Part shown: one piece after another, positions 49,161-58,931 of the stretch
How positions within the stretch are numbered: position 1 is the first letter of the stretch
Layout: each line of letters begins with the position of its first letter
Assembly: GCA_030454085.1 (NCBI GenBank)
Contig: JAKDJD010000014.1
Span: forward strand, 5,628 to 69,627
From: Kocuria sp.
Lineage (GTDB): Bacteria; Actinomycetota; Actinomycetes; Actinomycetales; Micrococcaceae
Length of the DNA stretch: 64,000 nucleotides
Direction: 5' to 3'
Position numbers and translations under genes: made by a program
The notes under the pieces: model-generated
The model's input: the letters and a program-made list of their open reading frames with translations, nothing else
Database searches by the model: none
Told to the model about the DNA's origin: nothing

Positions 49161-50365
49161 TTGCCCTCATGTTCGGAGCACCACTGGTCGTACTCGTCCA
49201 CGTTCTTCTGGTGTTCCTCGTAGGTCTTCGCGAACTTGGTTTCACCCGTGTCCAGGTTCACCGTCACCCAGTAGTAGTAGTCGTTCTTGTCCGGGTGTGC
49301 GGCGGCCTTGATCGCGTTGGACGCCGGCGACCCGATGGGGCCCTCGGGCAGGCCCTTGTTCGCGAAGGTGTTGTACCCGTTGGAAGCGTCCTGCTTCTGT
49401 TCGTCGCTGATCTGGTAGGTCTTCTCGCCCAGCCCGTAAGCGACCGTGGCGTCGGACTGCAGGAAGCCCTGAGTCTCTCCGTCCGGGTTGTCGATGCGGT
49501 TCTCAATGGCACCAGCAACGCCCTTGTAGTCCCTCGGTGTGCCCTCGAATTCGAGGATCGAGGCGACCGTAACCACGTGGAAGATACGGTCATCGCCCTT
49601 CACACCGGCGTCCTTCAGGTCCTTCTTGGTTTTGTCGACCATTTCCTGTATGACGTCCTTGGCGGAAGCGTCGGCGTCAAAACGGTATTCGCCCGGGTGC
49701 AGGAATCCTTCGAGGGACGTGAATTTGTCCGGGACACCGAATTGTCCGGGGTCGTTGTCCAGGGCCTTGAATTCGTCCACGCTGATGCCCGTGCCCTTGG
49801 CCAGGGAGTCGAAGGCTTCGTCCTTGCGCTGGTTCTGGCTGATGGCAACGTAGTGTTTGGCGCTGCCGGAGCCGATGAGGGAATTCATCGCGGATTCGGA
49901 ACTCATGTGTTCCTGGAGTCCGAATGTTCCCGGCTGAATGAATTTGCTGGAGGCTTTGTCATCCATGACCTCCACGAATTTCTCGGAATTCGCGATGACG
50001 CCCTTCTCCTCGAGGCGTTGTCCCACGGATGCGTTCGAATCGCCTTGGCTGACGGTAATGCTGACGTTCTTGCCGTTGCCGTCCCCGTGATAGTCCTTGG
50101 TTTCGAACAGGCCGACGCGCGGTCCCAGGATCGAGGCGGACACCACAAGAGCAATGACGAAGATGATGGTCGCCGACACCAGGACCTGACGACGGCGAGC
50201 GTAACGACGCCGCGCCTGCTCCGGGGTCAGGTTCTCCTGCTCGATGCGCAGGCCACGAACGCCCGCTCTTCGTTCGGCTTCAGTCGGGGAGAAAAGTCCG
50301 TGAAAGGACTCGTTGTCATCGCCCGAAGACTCCCCACGGCGTTGGCGTGATGAATCTTCGCTCAC
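49151..50365 (-). CDS. mltG: Endolytic transglycosylase MltG (YceG-like)
   Basis: MltG cleaves nascent peptidoglycan strands and sets glycan length at the membrane. The 404-aa protein has a cytoplasmic N-terminus of about 60 residues rich in Arg and Ser, and one membrane helix (about 61-81). LysM-like and YceG domains follow. The catalytic Glu is in VASILEFEG, followed by YKGVAGAIENRI. The start is GTG, overlapping the ruvX stop. The alaS-ruvX-mltG-aroE order is conserved in Actinobacteria. Confidence 0.95.
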   Translation of the reverse strand: MSEDSSRQRRGESSGDDNESFHGLFSPTEAERRAGVRGLRIEQENLTPEQARRRYARRRQVLVSATIIFVIALVVSASILGPRVGLFETKDYHGDGNGKNVSITVSQGDSNASVGQRLEEKGVIANSEKFVEVMDDKASSKFIQPGTFGLQEHMSSESAMNSLIGSGSAKHYVAISQNQRKDEAFDSLAKGTGISVDEFKALDNDPGQFGVPDKFTSLEGFLHPGEYRFDADASAKDVIQEMVDKTKKDLKDAGVKGDDRIFHVVTVASILEFEGTPRDYKGVAGAIENRIDNPDGETQGFLQSDATVAYGLGEKTYQISDEQKQDASNGYNTFANKGLPEGPIGSPASNAIKAAAHPDKNDYYYWVTVNLDTGETKFAKTYEEHQKNVDEYDQWCSEHEGKCV

Positions 50366-50904
50366 GGAAGTTCTCCATTCTTTTCGACGTCATCGGTCAC
50401 CGAATCATTGTCAGCGGCGTGCGGTTCCGAGTTAATACAATAACCGGCCACCGCCCGATCGGCTTTGAGCGCGTCGAGCGCCTGCTGAAGAATATTAGCC
50501 GCTGCCACCTGGTCGACCACGGACTTGAAGTCTCGTGAAGACACGCCCGCGTCGTGGAGGGACCTGTGGGCGGAGACTGTGGAGAGCCTCTCGTCCACGA
50601 GCCACACGGGAATGTCTGTCACGCCTTCGTCACGAAGTTCCGCGACGAGGGCGTTGGCGTACTCCTCAGCCATCTGGGTGGAGGCGCTCGAACCGCCGCT
50701 CAGGGTGCGGGGATGGCCCACGAAGATTTCCGTGACGTCGTGGACCGTGACCAGCTTCCGCAGTACTCGACGATCCGAATTCGTGTTGACGTTGCGCTTC
50801 AGGGTCTGGAGCGGCGTCGCCAGGATACCGTCGGGGTCGCTCAGGGCCAGGCCGACGCGGGCATTGCCCACGTCGACCCCCATGCGTTTGCCTCGTTCGA
50901 ACAC
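50362..50904 (-). CDS. ruvX: Putative pre-16S rRNA nuclease YqgF (RuvX)
   Basis: YqgF/RuvX has an RNase H-like fold and takes part in processing the 5' end of 16S rRNA, and perhaps in resolving Holliday junctions. The 180-aa protein has GVDVGNARVGLALSDP (first Asp), VGHPRTLSG and VDERLSTVSAHRSL. An extra polar C-terminal tail of about 30 residues follows the fold. It begins 7 nt after the alaS stop with a GTG start. Confidence 0.94.
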   Translation of the reverse strand: MFERGKRMGVDVGNARVGLALSDPDGILATPLQTLKRNVNTNSDRRVLRKLVTVHDVTEIFVGHPRTLSGGSSASTQMAEEYANALVAELRDEGVTDIPVWLVDERLSTVSAHRSLHDAGVSSRDFKSVVDQVAAANILQQALDALKADRAVAGYCINSEPHAADNDSVTDDVEKNGELP

Positions 50905-50911
50905 GATCTCT

Positions 50912-53599
50912 TTACTTGCCCGCCGCCTGGGCTACCTGGCTCTTGACCTGGGTGAAGGCCTCGTCGACCTTCGCGGGGTCCTGTCCGCCGCCTTGGGCTA
51001 GGTCGTCCTTGCCGCCGCCGCCACCGCCGAGGACACCGGCCGCGGTCTTGACCAGGGCACCGGCCTTGACGCCGAGATCGCGGGCAGCCTGATTCGTGGC
51101 CACGACGACCACGGGCCGTCCGTTGCTGGTCCCGGCGACGACGACCGTGGCCGCTTCTTCGCCGAGACGGTGGCGCAGGTCGGTGGCCAGGTTGCGGACG
51201 TCGTCGGCGGCGAGGTCTCCCGCGTTGTGGGCCAGCAGCCGCACTCCCCCGATGAGTTCGGCGGTTTCGACCAGTCGCCCTGCTTCTGCCTGGAGCTTCT
51301 CCTTGCGCAGCTTCTCGAGTTCCTTCTCCGCCGACTTGAGCCGGTTGAGCGTCGAGCTGATCTTGTCCGGCAGGTCGGCCGAGTTCTGGACCTTCAACAG
51401 GTCGCTCAGCTGGCTGACCAGGGTCCGCTCTGCGGCCAGGTGGTTGAAGGAATCCAGGCCGACCAGTGCCTCGACGCGGCGGTTGCCGGATCCGACGGAC
51501 TGTTCGGAGATGAGCGAGAGCGACCCGATTTCGGACGAACTGGTCACGTGCGTTCCGCCGCAGAGTTCGCGGGAGAAGTCGCCGTTCATTTCGACGACGC
51601 GTACGACATCGCCGTACTTTTCGCCGAACAGGCCGATGGCTCCCATGGCCTTGGCCTCGTCGTAGGGCATCTCGCGAGTAATGACCTCGTAGTTGTCACG
51701 GATCGCGGTGTTGGACAACCCCTCGACTTCCTCGCGGACGGTCTGCGAGAGCGAGTCGGTCCAGGCGAAGTCGAAGCGCAGGTAGCCCTCCTTGTTGAAG
51801 GAGCCGCGCTGCATGGCTTCGGGGCCGAGCACGCTGCGCAGGGCCGCGTGGACAATGTGGGTGCCCGAGTGGGCCTTCTCGGCGTCCTTGCGGCGCTGCA
51901 CATCAACCTGGGTCCGGGCCTCGACGCCGGCGACGACCTCGCCCTCGGTGACTTCGCCCTTGTGGACACTGAGCCCGCGGACGGGCTGCTGGACGTCGTG
52001 AACACGGATCGCATAGCCGTTTCCGGTGATCATGCCCGTATCGGCGGCCTGGCCGCCGGCTTCGGCGTAGAACGGGGTCTCGTCCAGAACGATCTCGACC
52101 GAGGCACCCTCGGACGCGGCCGGGACGGTCACGCCGTTCTGCAGGATCGCACGGATGCGGGTGTGGCCGCTGAGCTCGGTGTACCCGGTGAACACGGAAG
52201 CCCGCGCATCGACCAGCTCCCGGAAGGCGCCGAGGTCCTCGTGCGATCCCTTCTTGGCCTTGGCATCGGCCTGGGCGCGCTGCCGTTGCTCCTGCATCAG
52301 GGAGCGGAAGGCCTTTTCGTCCACGCCGACCCCGGCCTCGGAGGCCATCTCCAGGGTCAGGTCGATCGGGAAGCCGTAGGTGTCATGCAGGGCGAAAGCC
52401 TCTTCGCCCGTGACGGACCCGCCGCCGGTCTTGGCGTGCTTGACGGCCTCGTTGAGGCGCGTGGTCCCGGATTCGATGGTGTGCAGGAAGGCCCGCTCTT
52501 CCGCGTAGGCGATGCGGGAGATGCGGTCGAAGTCGTCGGCGACCTCGGGGTAGGCGCCCTTCATGGCGTCCCGGGAGGTCGGGAACAGCACGGGGAGGCA
52601 CGGTTCTGTGACTCCGAGCAAACGCATCGCCCGAATGGCGCGGCGCAGCAGGCGGCGCAGGATGTAGCCGCGGCCTTCGTTCGACGGCGTCACCCCATCG
52701 GAGATGAGCATCAGGGAGGAACGGATGTGGTCGGCGACCACGCGAAGCCTGACGTCGTCCTCGTAGCCTTCGTCTGCGGCGGACTCGGAGCCGAAGTACT
52801 TCTTGCCGGACAGCTCCGAGGCGGCGTCGAGTACGGGGCGGACCTGGTCGGTCTCGTAGAAGTTCTCGACTCCCTGGAGGATCATGGCCAGGCGCTCGAA
52901 GCCCAGTCCGGTATCGATGTTCTTTTTGGGGAGCTCGCCGAGGATTTCGAAGTCGTCCTTGCCGATGCCCTCGCCACGCTGGAACTGCATGAACACGAGG
53001 TTCCAGATCTCGATGTAGCGATCGTCGTCGACCGCGGGGCCGCCGTCCTTGCCGTAGGCGGGGCCGCGATCGTAGAAAATCTCGGAGTCGGGGCCGGCGG
53101 GTCCGGGCTGGCCTGTGGACCAGTAGTTCTCCTGCATGTTCATGCGCTGGATGCGTTCCTCGGGGAATCCGACGTCGCGCGTCCAGATGTCGAAGGCTTC
53201 TTGGTCGCCTTCATACACGGTGACCCAGAGGCGTTCGGGGTCAAGGCCGAAGCCGCCCTCGGAGTGCGGCGAGGTCAGCAGCGTGTAGGCGAAGGGAATC
53301 GCCTGTTCCTTGAAGTAGTCACCGAAGGAGAAGTTTCCGGCCATCTGGAAGAAGGTGCCGTGGCGGGCGGTCTTGCCGACTTCGTCGATGTCCAGGGTTC
53401 GGATGCACTTCTGGACGGAGGTCGCGCGCTTGTAGGGGGCCTTCTCCCGGCCGAGGAAATACGGGATGAACGGGACCATACCGGCGATCGTGAACATCGC
53501 ACCGGCTTCGTTCGAGACCAAGGAGGCGGACGGGACCACGGTGTGTCCGCGTTCTTCGAAGAATTCGATCCAGCGCTGCTTGATTTCCTGAGAGAGCAT
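50912..53599 (-). CDS. alaS: Alanyl-tRNA synthetase
   Basis: AlaS charges tRNA-Ala and clears misacylated Ser and Gly. The 895-aa class II enzyme has the N-terminal catalytic domain starting IKQRWIEFFEERGH. The editing domain carries the zinc motif HSGTHIVHAAL and CGGTHVTSSSEIG, and the C-terminal coiled-coil/DHHA1 part ends in GGGGGKDDLAQGGG. No strong ribosome site is next to the ATG. Two small genes lie just upstream. Confidence 0.97.
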   Translation of the reverse strand: MLSQEIKQRWIEFFEERGHTVVPSASLVSNEAGAMFTIAGMVPFIPYFLGREKAPYKRATSVQKCIRTLDIDEVGKTARHGTFFQMAGNFSFGDYFKEQAIPFAYTLLTSPHSEGGFGLDPERLWVTVYEGDQEAFDIWTRDVGFPEERIQRMNMQENYWSTGQPGPAGPDSEIFYDRGPAYGKDGGPAVDDDRYIEIWNLVFMQFQRGEGIGKDDFEILGELPKKNIDTGLGFERLAMILQGVENFYETDQVRPVLDAASELSGKKYFGSESAADEGYEDDVRLRVVADHIRSSLMLISDGVTPSNEGRGYILRRLLRRAIRAMRLLGVTEPCLPVLFPTSRDAMKGAYPEVADDFDRISRIAYAEERAFLHTIESGTTRLNEAVKHAKTGGGSVTGEEAFALHDTYGFPIDLTLEMASEAGVGVDEKAFRSLMQEQRQRAQADAKAKKGSHEDLGAFRELVDARASVFTGYTELSGHTRIRAILQNGVTVPAASEGASVEIVLDETPFYAEAGGQAADTGMITGNGYAIRVHDVQQPVRGLSVHKGEVTEGEVVAGVEARTQVDVQRRKDAEKAHSGTHIVHAALRSVLGPEAMQRGSFNKEGYLRFDFAWTDSLSQTVREEVEGLSNTAIRDNYEVITREMPYDEAKAMGAIGLFGEKYGDVVRVVEMNGDFSRELCGGTHVTSSSEIGSLSLISEQSVGSGNRRVEALVGLDSFNHLAAERTLVSQLSDLLKVQNSADLPDKISSTLNRLKSAEKELEKLRKEKLQAEAGRLVETAELIGGVRLLAHNAGDLAADDVRNLATDLRHRLGEEAATVVVAGTSNGRPVVVVATNQAARDLGVKAGALVKTAAGVLGGGGGGKDDLAQGGGQDPAKVDEAFTQVKSQVAQAAGK

Positions 53600-53686
53600 A
53601 TCGGCTATTAGTCCTTCGTCCTGAGTTTCTTGTGTGACGTTGTGGTGTCCGTTGGCGTGGGGTGCTTTGTGCGCCGAAGCGTGGCG

Positions 53687-54148
53687 CTACTGGCCGTCCC
53701 TGGGGTCTTTGCCGGATCCCAGGAAAAAGTCGGGTGGGAGTTCTTCGAAGGACTCCGCATCCCGGGCCGATGCCTGTGGTTCGGTGACTTCCGCGTCCAC
53801 GGGGCGGCTTTCGAGGGGCTTGTCCCAGGTGTCGAGGGAACCGGGACGAATGTCATTCTTCTGGTTCGCGTACTTCTGGGTGAGTTCTTCTTCCCGTTCG
53901 GCCATGCCCTGTTTGACGGTTGCCGTGAATTTGAGGGCCTTGAGCGCGCCCTGACGGACCGGTGTCATAGCGCCGGAGAACCAGATCTTGCTGACGGTTC
54001 CGTTGCCCTCGTCCCTTTTCTCGACCTGCATGGGGTCCCTCACCACTAGTTCCTGTGCGGTCTGGACGATCTGCCCGCCTCGCTTGGAGGCGACGTATCC
54101 GGCCGCCGCCCCAGCGAGCAGCAAACCTGCTTTGGACCACCAGCTCAT
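53687..54148 (-). CDS. Hypothetical membrane-anchored protein (DUF6167-like)
   Basis: This is a 153-aa protein with one N-terminal hydrophobic segment that is glycine/alanine-rich (WSKAGLLLAGAAAGYVASKRGG). A charged cytoplasmic part follows, with a helix of alternating Lys/Glu (KQGMAEREEELTQKYANQK). I recognise it as the small protein that lies between the DUF948 gene and alaS in many Micrococcales, function unknown. Its ATG overlaps the DUF948 stop. It may share a transcript with alaS, 87 nt downstream. Confidence 0.72.
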   Translation of the reverse strand: MSWWSKAGLLLAGAAAGYVASKRGGQIVQTAQELVVRDPMQVEKRDEGNGTVSKIWFSGAMTPVRQGALKALKFTATVKQGMAEREEELTQKYANQKNDIRPGSLDTWDKPLESRPVDAEVTEPQASARDAESFEELPPDFFLGSGKDPRDGQ

Positions 54149-54582
54149 CGACCCTCTCCCGTCTCTGAAGTCGGGCGGGTGCCGGTTGCCGTGCCGGCGT
54201 CCGGCCGCTGACCCTGTTGCCCGTCCTGTTTGCCGTCGCTCTCGGTGCGGAAGGCTTTGCGGACGCCGTAGGAGAACGAGGCGACCTTGATCAGGGGCTG
54301 ACCGACGGTCGAGGCGACGAGGCTGGAGAGAGCGGACACGTTGGCCGAGGCGTCCGAGACGTTGTCGGTGATGCCGTCCACCTTGGCGAGCTGCGAGTTG
54401 GTGGTGGTGACGGTTCTGGTGACTTCGTCGATGAGCGGACCGGTTCCGGCGTTGATCTGCCGGACGGTCTCACGGATTTCGTCGAAGACCTTGCCGAGTT
54501 TGATGATCGGCATAGCGAGGAGGGCCACGAGGACCGCGAATACCCCGGCCGCGATGAGCCCTGCGATTGCTCCGCCCGTCAT
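54145..54582 (-). CDS. DUF948 domain-containing protein
   Basis: This is a 145-aa protein with an N-terminal membrane helix (about 5-26) and a long amphipathic, probably coiled-coil segment (VFDEIRETVRQINAGTGPLI, TVTTTNSQLAKVDGITDNVS). A Gln/Gly/Thr-rich tail ends it. DUF948 proteins are small membrane proteins related to general stress proteins, with no proven function. The ATG at 54582 has AGGAG 10 nt upstream. It forms a co-translated pair with the next gene upstream of alaS. Confidence 0.85.
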   Translation of the reverse strand: MTGGAIAGLIAAGVFAVLVALLAMPIIKLGKVFDEIRETVRQINAGTGPLIDEVTRTVTTTNSQLAKVDGITDNVSDASANVSALSSLVASTVGQPLIKVASFSYGVRKAFRTESDGKQDGQQGQRPDAGTATGTRPTSETGEGR

Positions 54583-54698
54583 GAATGCACCGTCTCCTCT
54601 GGTGGAATCGATTGGGTCCCGACGGTCGCTGGCTGCTTTTGCCGGGACGAATGACAGTTTACGGCATGGTGCTGTCATTCATTGCCCTATTAAAGCGG

Positions 54699-54728
54699 CG
54701 ATGGCCCGGGCATTTGCCCGGGCCATCG
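54699..54728 (-). terminator. Terminator after rpsD
   Basis: A 13-bp perfect stem (GATGGCCCGGGC core) with a tiny loop starts 17 nt past the rpsD stop. On the minus strand it is followed by CGCTTTAATAG, so there is a short U-rich tail. Confidence 0.9.
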
Positions 54729-54745
54729 GAGCAAGGCTGGACGCC

Positions 54746-55387
54746 TTAGGACATGCGCGAGTAGTACTCGACAACCAGCTGTTCCTCGCACGTGACGGGA
54801 ATCTCGCTGCGCTGGGGCTTGCGCTCCAGCTTGGCGTGCAGCTTGTCGATCTCGACATTCAGGTACGCCGGGGTGTCCGGGAGGACGTCCTGGTTGGCGC
54901 CGGTGGCGGCAACCTGGAACGGGTCCATCTTCTCGGACTTCGGGTGCACGTGAATCAGCTGGCCTTCCTTCACACGGAAGGAGGGGCGGTCCACGCGGGC
55001 GCCGTCGACCATGATGTGACGGTGCACGACCATCTGGCGGGCCTGGGCGATCGTGCGGGCGAAGCCCGCGCGGAGGACCAGTGCGTCCAGACGCGACTCG
55101 AGGATCTGGAGCAGGATTTCACCAGTCCGGCCCTCGGTGCGCTTGGCTTCCTGATATGCGCGGAGCATCTGGGTCTCACGGATGTTGTACTGCGCGCGAA
55201 GACGCTGCTTCTCGCGCAGACGAACGGCGTAGTCGGAGTCGGCCTTCTTACGGGCACGGCCGTGCTGGCCGGGGCCGTAGGGGCGACGCTCGAAGTACTT
55301 CTCGGCCTTCGGAGTCAGCGGGATTCCGAGAGCACGAGACTTGCGCACCAGGTTACGGGCGCGCTTGCTCTTGGTGGTAGTTGCCAC
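54746..55387 (-). CDS. rpsD: 30S ribosomal protein S4
   Basis: S4 is a primary 16S rRNA-binding protein and nucleates 30S assembly. The 213-aa protein starts [20 protein letters not shown] and has [21 protein letters not shown]. The S4 RNA-binding domain follows at about 100-165 ([22 protein letters not shown]). There is no Zn-binding Cys cluster, so it is the zinc-free form. The GTG start is used. A TAGACT box (55576-55581, minus strand) suggests a promoter with a leader of about 180 nt, which could hold an S4 autoregulatory structure; none was recognised. It is separate from the alpha operon, as in Micrococcales. Confidence 0.97.
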   Translation of the reverse strand: MATTTKSKRARNLVRKSRALGIPLTPKAEKYFERRPYGPGQHGRARKKADSDYAVRLREKQRLRAQYNIRETQMLRAYQEAKRTEGRTGEILLQILESRLDALVLRAGFARTIAQARQMVVHRHIMVDGARVDRPSFRVKEGQLIHVHPKSEKMDPFQVAATGANQDVLPDTPAYLNVEIDKLHAKLERKPQRSEIPVTCEEQLVVEYYSRMS

Positions 55388-55613
55388 GTTGTGCCTTTCA
55401 TGCGGTTGATCGTCTGGCGCGGTGGCCCACGATCATTTGTTCTGGTGTAACTGGCCTCCATGATTCCGTGCACGGTTCGCACGGTGGAGAGCTTCGGGTC
55501 AGCCGCAACCCTCGCTACAACTACCCCGGTGATCACCCGCAGGTGCGTTTTGGGGAGCTTGCCAGCCAACGAGCCAGTCTAGCCGAAAGACCACGCACGG
55601 GCCAGAATGCATG

Positions 55614-55655
55614 GAGGCGGGTGCGTCACACTCTCCACGCAACGCACCCAGCCTC
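55614..55655 (-). terminator. Hairpin downstream of the Tat-secreted hypothetical gene
   Basis: GAGGC-GGGTGCGT pairs with ACGCACCC-A-GCCTC (13 pairs, one bulged A) around a 15-nt loop. It begins 17 nt after the stop of the minus-strand hypothetical gene and precedes the rpsD promoter, so it likely ends that transcript. Confidence 0.75.
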
Positions 55656-55672
55656 ATGAACCCGAGGGAAAG

Positions 55673-56347
55673 TCACTGACCGTGCAGGACGAGGCGAGGA
55701 TTACCCATCCTCCGGCGGTTCAATAAAAAGCTGGTCTGAGCTTCGGTCAGCTCGAACTTCAGATCGTAGATGCAGACATGGACTCCCCCTTCATCTTTCC
55801 ATGAGAACTGCAGAGGAATAGTGGCCGTGGCTCCCTTCCAAATCAGACCGCTACTATGCAGGGATTTCTCCCACTGAATCGTACTGGAGATAGACACCCC
55901 TGTTCTGATCGGGCCACTATGGGAGGTTCCCAGGGTCGCACGGCCTATGAACTTCTTCCCCCCTTCCCCTGGCAACACAATGGATGGCCGGGGTATAGGG
56001 CTGTGTGGCCCATTACCGTCGTTAAGCTTGATCGCCATCCATCTCAAACGGTCGGGCCAGCACGACGCCTGCACGGAGATACTGAAGTTGTGGCTCATAC
56101 GCGCATCGCCGCCAAAAATCGAGTCATAGTCCTGGAGTCCCAAGAATTTGTTGAAGGCATACAGGATGCGCTCGCAGTTGCCCGAATAGGCCTCTTCCGG
56201 AGTCAAGCACGGGTCTTTCGAAACTGGCGGAGGTGACGAGGGCCCCGATGCCGCGAAGGCCGGCACGGTAGCGGACGCGGCCGCCAGGGGGACCGACCAT
56301 GCTGCACCCTTGGCAAGGGTACGGCGAGACAAATTCTGTTGTGTCAT
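55673..56347 (-). CDS. Tat-exported protein of unknown function
   Basis: I do not recognise a family. The 224-aa protein has a clear twin-arginine signal: LSRRTLAKGAAWSVPL followed by an alanine-rich stretch ending PAFA, with likely cleavage near residue 32. The mature part has four cysteines, so two disulfides are possible, and alternating polar/hydrophobic strands in its second half (TGVSISSTIQWEK, ATIPLQFSWKD), suggesting a beta-sandwich. There are no membrane segments after the signal. Base use looks more AT-rich than its neighbours. It stands alone between rpsD and rarA, flanked by AT-rich non-coding DNA, which suggests an accessory gene gained in this lineage. Confidence 0.75.
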   Translation of the reverse strand: MTQQNLSRRTLAKGAAWSVPLAAASATVPAFAASGPSSPPPVSKDPCLTPEEAYSGNCERILYAFNKFLGLQDYDSIFGGDARMSHNFSISVQASCWPDRLRWMAIKLNDGNGPHSPIPRPSIVLPGEGGKKFIGRATLGTSHSGPIRTGVSISSTIQWEKSLHSSGLIWKGATATIPLQFSWKDEGGVHVCIYDLKFELTEAQTSFLLNRRRMGNPRLVLHGQ

Positions 56348-56881
56348 GGGGTGCTTTCATATCGGGCGGACGGGACGTCCGGCAGGTCTACGAGGGCATC
56401 CCCGGGTGGACAAAAGGAGCCCGCCCGGAAACTCACTCGGTAGTTTAGGTGCCATTTTTTCCCTTGCCGAGTGAAATATTGCACACGAAGACAATAATTC
56501 GTTCGTTTAACTAATTGATGATTCGTTCTATTAGCACATATACCGTCACTCTGAATCTTCAAATTAATAAATTTAGACACGCCGAGACGACCCACGGAGT
56601 CCACTTCATGGACACCGCTTCGGGAGGCTCACCATCCCCACGTGGCCCTACCCTGCCGGCGTCAGTGAGCCGGTCCGGAACAGGATCCCGACTCTCGTCC
56701 CGTCCGGCCAACCCTCCCCTAGGCCAAATCCACCACAAAGAGTTTTGGAATGAGATACATCCAGAGGGACGACATGGGGAATCACAGGGACCGACTGACG
56801 ATCAAAGAGTCGCCCAACCTCGAGCAGAGGGGGCACCCATAGGTTTCTCCTCACGATTCAGCATCGACTCGCGTCAGGAGA
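56348..56881. other. Gene-free region with an AT-rich core
   Basis: This 534-nt gap upstream of the Tat-exported gene has no convincing ORF. Bases about 56440-56585 are strikingly AT-rich for this chromosome and include two copies of ATTCGTTC (56497-56504 and 56521-56528), 24 bp apart. This probably holds the promoter of the Tat gene. The rest is ordinary in composition and may be remnant sequence. Confidence 0.6.
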
Positions 56882-58270
56882 CTACTTGATCCCGAAAGTC
56901 CCCAGAATCCTGCGAATAATCCCCAGCCGCTGCCGGAGGGGCTTCTCCGAGCCGTACTCCGTGGGTCGGTAGTACTCTCGCCCGACCAGCTCGTCCGGCG
57001 CATACTGTTGGGCGGCCACGGCATGGGACACGCTGTGCGGATACACATACCCCTTGCCGTGCCCGTGCTGGACGGCGCCCGGATAGTGGGCGTCCCGAAG
57101 GTGCGGCGGAACCAGCCCGGCCTTCCCTGAGCGAACATCGCCCATGGCCTCATCGATCGCGGTGATGACGGCGTTGGACTTCGGAGCCGTGGCCAAATGG
57201 ATCACGGCCTGGGCGAGATTGATTCTGGCTTCGGGAAGACCAATAAGCTGGACGGCCTGGGCCGCCGCCACCGCCGTCTGCAACGCCGTCGGATCGGCCA
57301 TCCCGATATCCTCGCTCGCATGGACCACGAGCCTTCTGGCGATGAACCTCGGGTCCTCCCCGGCCTCAATCATGCGCGCCAGGTAGTGCAGGGCGGCGTC
57401 GACGTCTGAGCCTCTGATCGACTTGATGAACGCCGAGATCACGTCGTAGTGCTGGTCGCCGCCCTTGTCATACCGGAGGGCCGCCTTGTCGAGTGCCTCT
57501 TCCGTATGCTTCTCGGTGATCTCGACGGCGCCAGACCGGTCCGTGGCCTCACCGTAGGCGACGGCGGCCGCCGCCTCGAGAGCGGTCAGAGCCCGGCGCG
57601 CGTCTCCCCCGCACAGCTCGATCAGGTGGAGTCGGGCCGCGTCGGACAGGGACACCTGATCGCGCAGCCCTCTCTCCTCGTGCACCGCACGATCCAGGAG
57701 GTCCCCGATCGCCGCATTGTCCAGGGGCTTCAACGTGACCAGGATCGAGCGCGAAAGCAGCGGCGAAATAACCGAGAAGGACGGGTTCTCGGTCGTGGCC
57801 GCGACCAGCACGACCCATCGGTTTTCGACGCCCGGCAACAGCGCATCCTGCTGGGCCTTGGTGAACCGATGGATCTCGTCCATGAACAGGACGGTGGTGA
57901 TTCCCCGGATGTCGCGGTCGTTCAACGCCTGATCCATGACGGCACGGACATCCTTGACGCCCGCGGTCACAGCAGAGAGTTCAACGAACTTGCGGGAGGA
58001 CCCCCTCGCGATCACGTGCGCGATCGTCGTCTTCCCGGTCCCCGGAGGCCCCCACAGAATGACGGACGAGGGTCCCGCCGGGCCGGCCTCCTGCCCGGCC
58101 AGAACCCGCAAAGGGGACCCCGGTTTGAGGACATGCTCCTGGCCCACGATTTCGTCGACCGTGCGCGGACGCATTCTCACGGCCAAAGGACTCCGGGGGC
58201 CGGACGAGCGGCCACGCGCAGACTCCTCAGGGGAGGATTCGTCGTCGCTGTCGAAAAGAGATTGGGTCAC
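56882..58270 (-). CDS. rarA: Replication-associated recombination protein A (RarA/MgsA)
   Basis: RarA is a AAA+ ATPase related to clamp loaders that acts at stalled replication forks. The 462-aa protein has Walker [10 protein letters not shown], Walker [10 protein letters not shown], sensor 1 AATTENPSF, and the C-terminal MgsA tetramerisation domain ([21 protein letters not shown]). The N-terminus has a Ser/Glu-rich lead. It follows dtd by 32 nt. Confidence 0.95.
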   Translation of the reverse strand: MTQSLFDSDDESSPEESARGRSSGPRSPLAVRMRPRTVDEIVGQEHVLKPGSPLRVLAGQEAGPAGPSSVILWGPPGTGKTTIAHVIARGSSRKFVELSAVTAGVKDVRAVMDQALNDRDIRGITTVLFMDEIHRFTKAQQDALLPGVENRWVVLVAATTENPSFSVISPLLSRSILVTLKPLDNAAIGDLLDRAVHEERGLRDQVSLSDAARLHLIELCGGDARRALTALEAAAAVAYGEATDRSGAVEITEKHTEEALDKAALRYDKGGDQHYDVISAFIKSIRGSDVDAALHYLARMIEAGEDPRFIARRLVVHASEDIGMADPTALQTAVAAAQAVQLIGLPEARINLAQAVIHLATAPKSNAVITAIDEAMGDVRSGKAGLVPPHLRDAHYPGAVQHGHGKGYVYPHSVSHAVAAQQYAPDELVGREYYRPTEYGSEKPLRQRLGIIRRILGTFGIK

Positions 58271-58302
58271 GCACCCAGCCTATCGGAGGGGTCGGCGGCA
58301 CG

Positions 58303-58740
58303 TCAGAGCAACTCGGCGCTGTCCAGGACGACCGTGAACGGGCCATCGTTGACGAGCTCGACCTTCATCTCGGCGCCGAAACGACCCGTCTCGACCGTGG
58401 CGCCCAGACCACGGAGGGCCGAAACGTACTGGTCGAACAGTGGTTCGGACACCGGCCCCGGCGCCGCCTTGGACCACGAAGGCCGCCGTCCCTTTTTGGC
58501 GTCGCCGTACAAGGTGAACTGGCTGACGGCCAGGATCGGTGCCTGCTCGTCCGCACAAGACCTCTCCCCGTCCAGGAGACGCAGATTCCAGGTCTTGTCC
58601 GCGAGTTTGGCGATTTCGGCGTCGCCATCCTCATGAGTGATGCCGACCAGCGCCACCAGCCCCGGCTCGCTGATCCGGCCGACGACCTCGCCCGAGACCG
58701 TCACCTGTGCACGTTCGACTCTCTGAAGGATCACACGCAT
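58303..58740 (-). CDS. dtd: D-aminoacyl-tRNA deacylase
   Basis: DTD removes D-amino acids (and Gly) from mischarged tRNAs. The 145-aa protein starts [15 protein letters not shown] and has the two signature motifs: SQFTLYGD, and the cross-subunit [11 protein letters not shown] in place of NSGPVT. The size is standard. It shares the minus strand with rarA, probably one transcript. The 191 nt before it show no gene. Confidence 0.95.
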   Translation of the reverse strand: MRVILQRVERAQVTVSGEVVGRISEPGLVALVGITHEDGDAEIAKLADKTWNLRLLDGERSCADEQAPILAVSQFTLYGDAKKGRRPSWSKAAPGPVSEPLFDQYVSALRGLGATVETGRFGAEMKVELVNDGPFTVVLDSAELL

Positions 58741-58931
58741 GGGGCCAGTCTAGACAACGCCTCGTCCGGGAGCGGCTCAACCGAGATCCACCAGGGCGCC
58801 CCCGCCGACGATCGCACTCGTGAGCAACAGCCACTTCTTCGTCGGCGATCTCTCGACGCTTCGGCGTGATCGATCAATTCTTGGGCACGGGCTCCCACGG
58901 CCGCGAGGTTCTCCGCTGGAAACGCCCGCGG

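Noticed and set aside
55388..55580. S4-binding leader structure before rpsD
   Set aside because: The leader length is suitable, but no recognisable S4-type fold could be traced by eye.
56515..56889. A 124-codon plus-strand ORF in the gene-free region
   Set aside because: Its composition is low-complexity and shows no motif, it lacks a ribosome site and it runs into the rarA 3' end.
58741..58931. Small ORF between dtd and the DoxX gene
   Set aside because: Candidate frames are short, Arg-rich and without a ribosome site; treated as empty.
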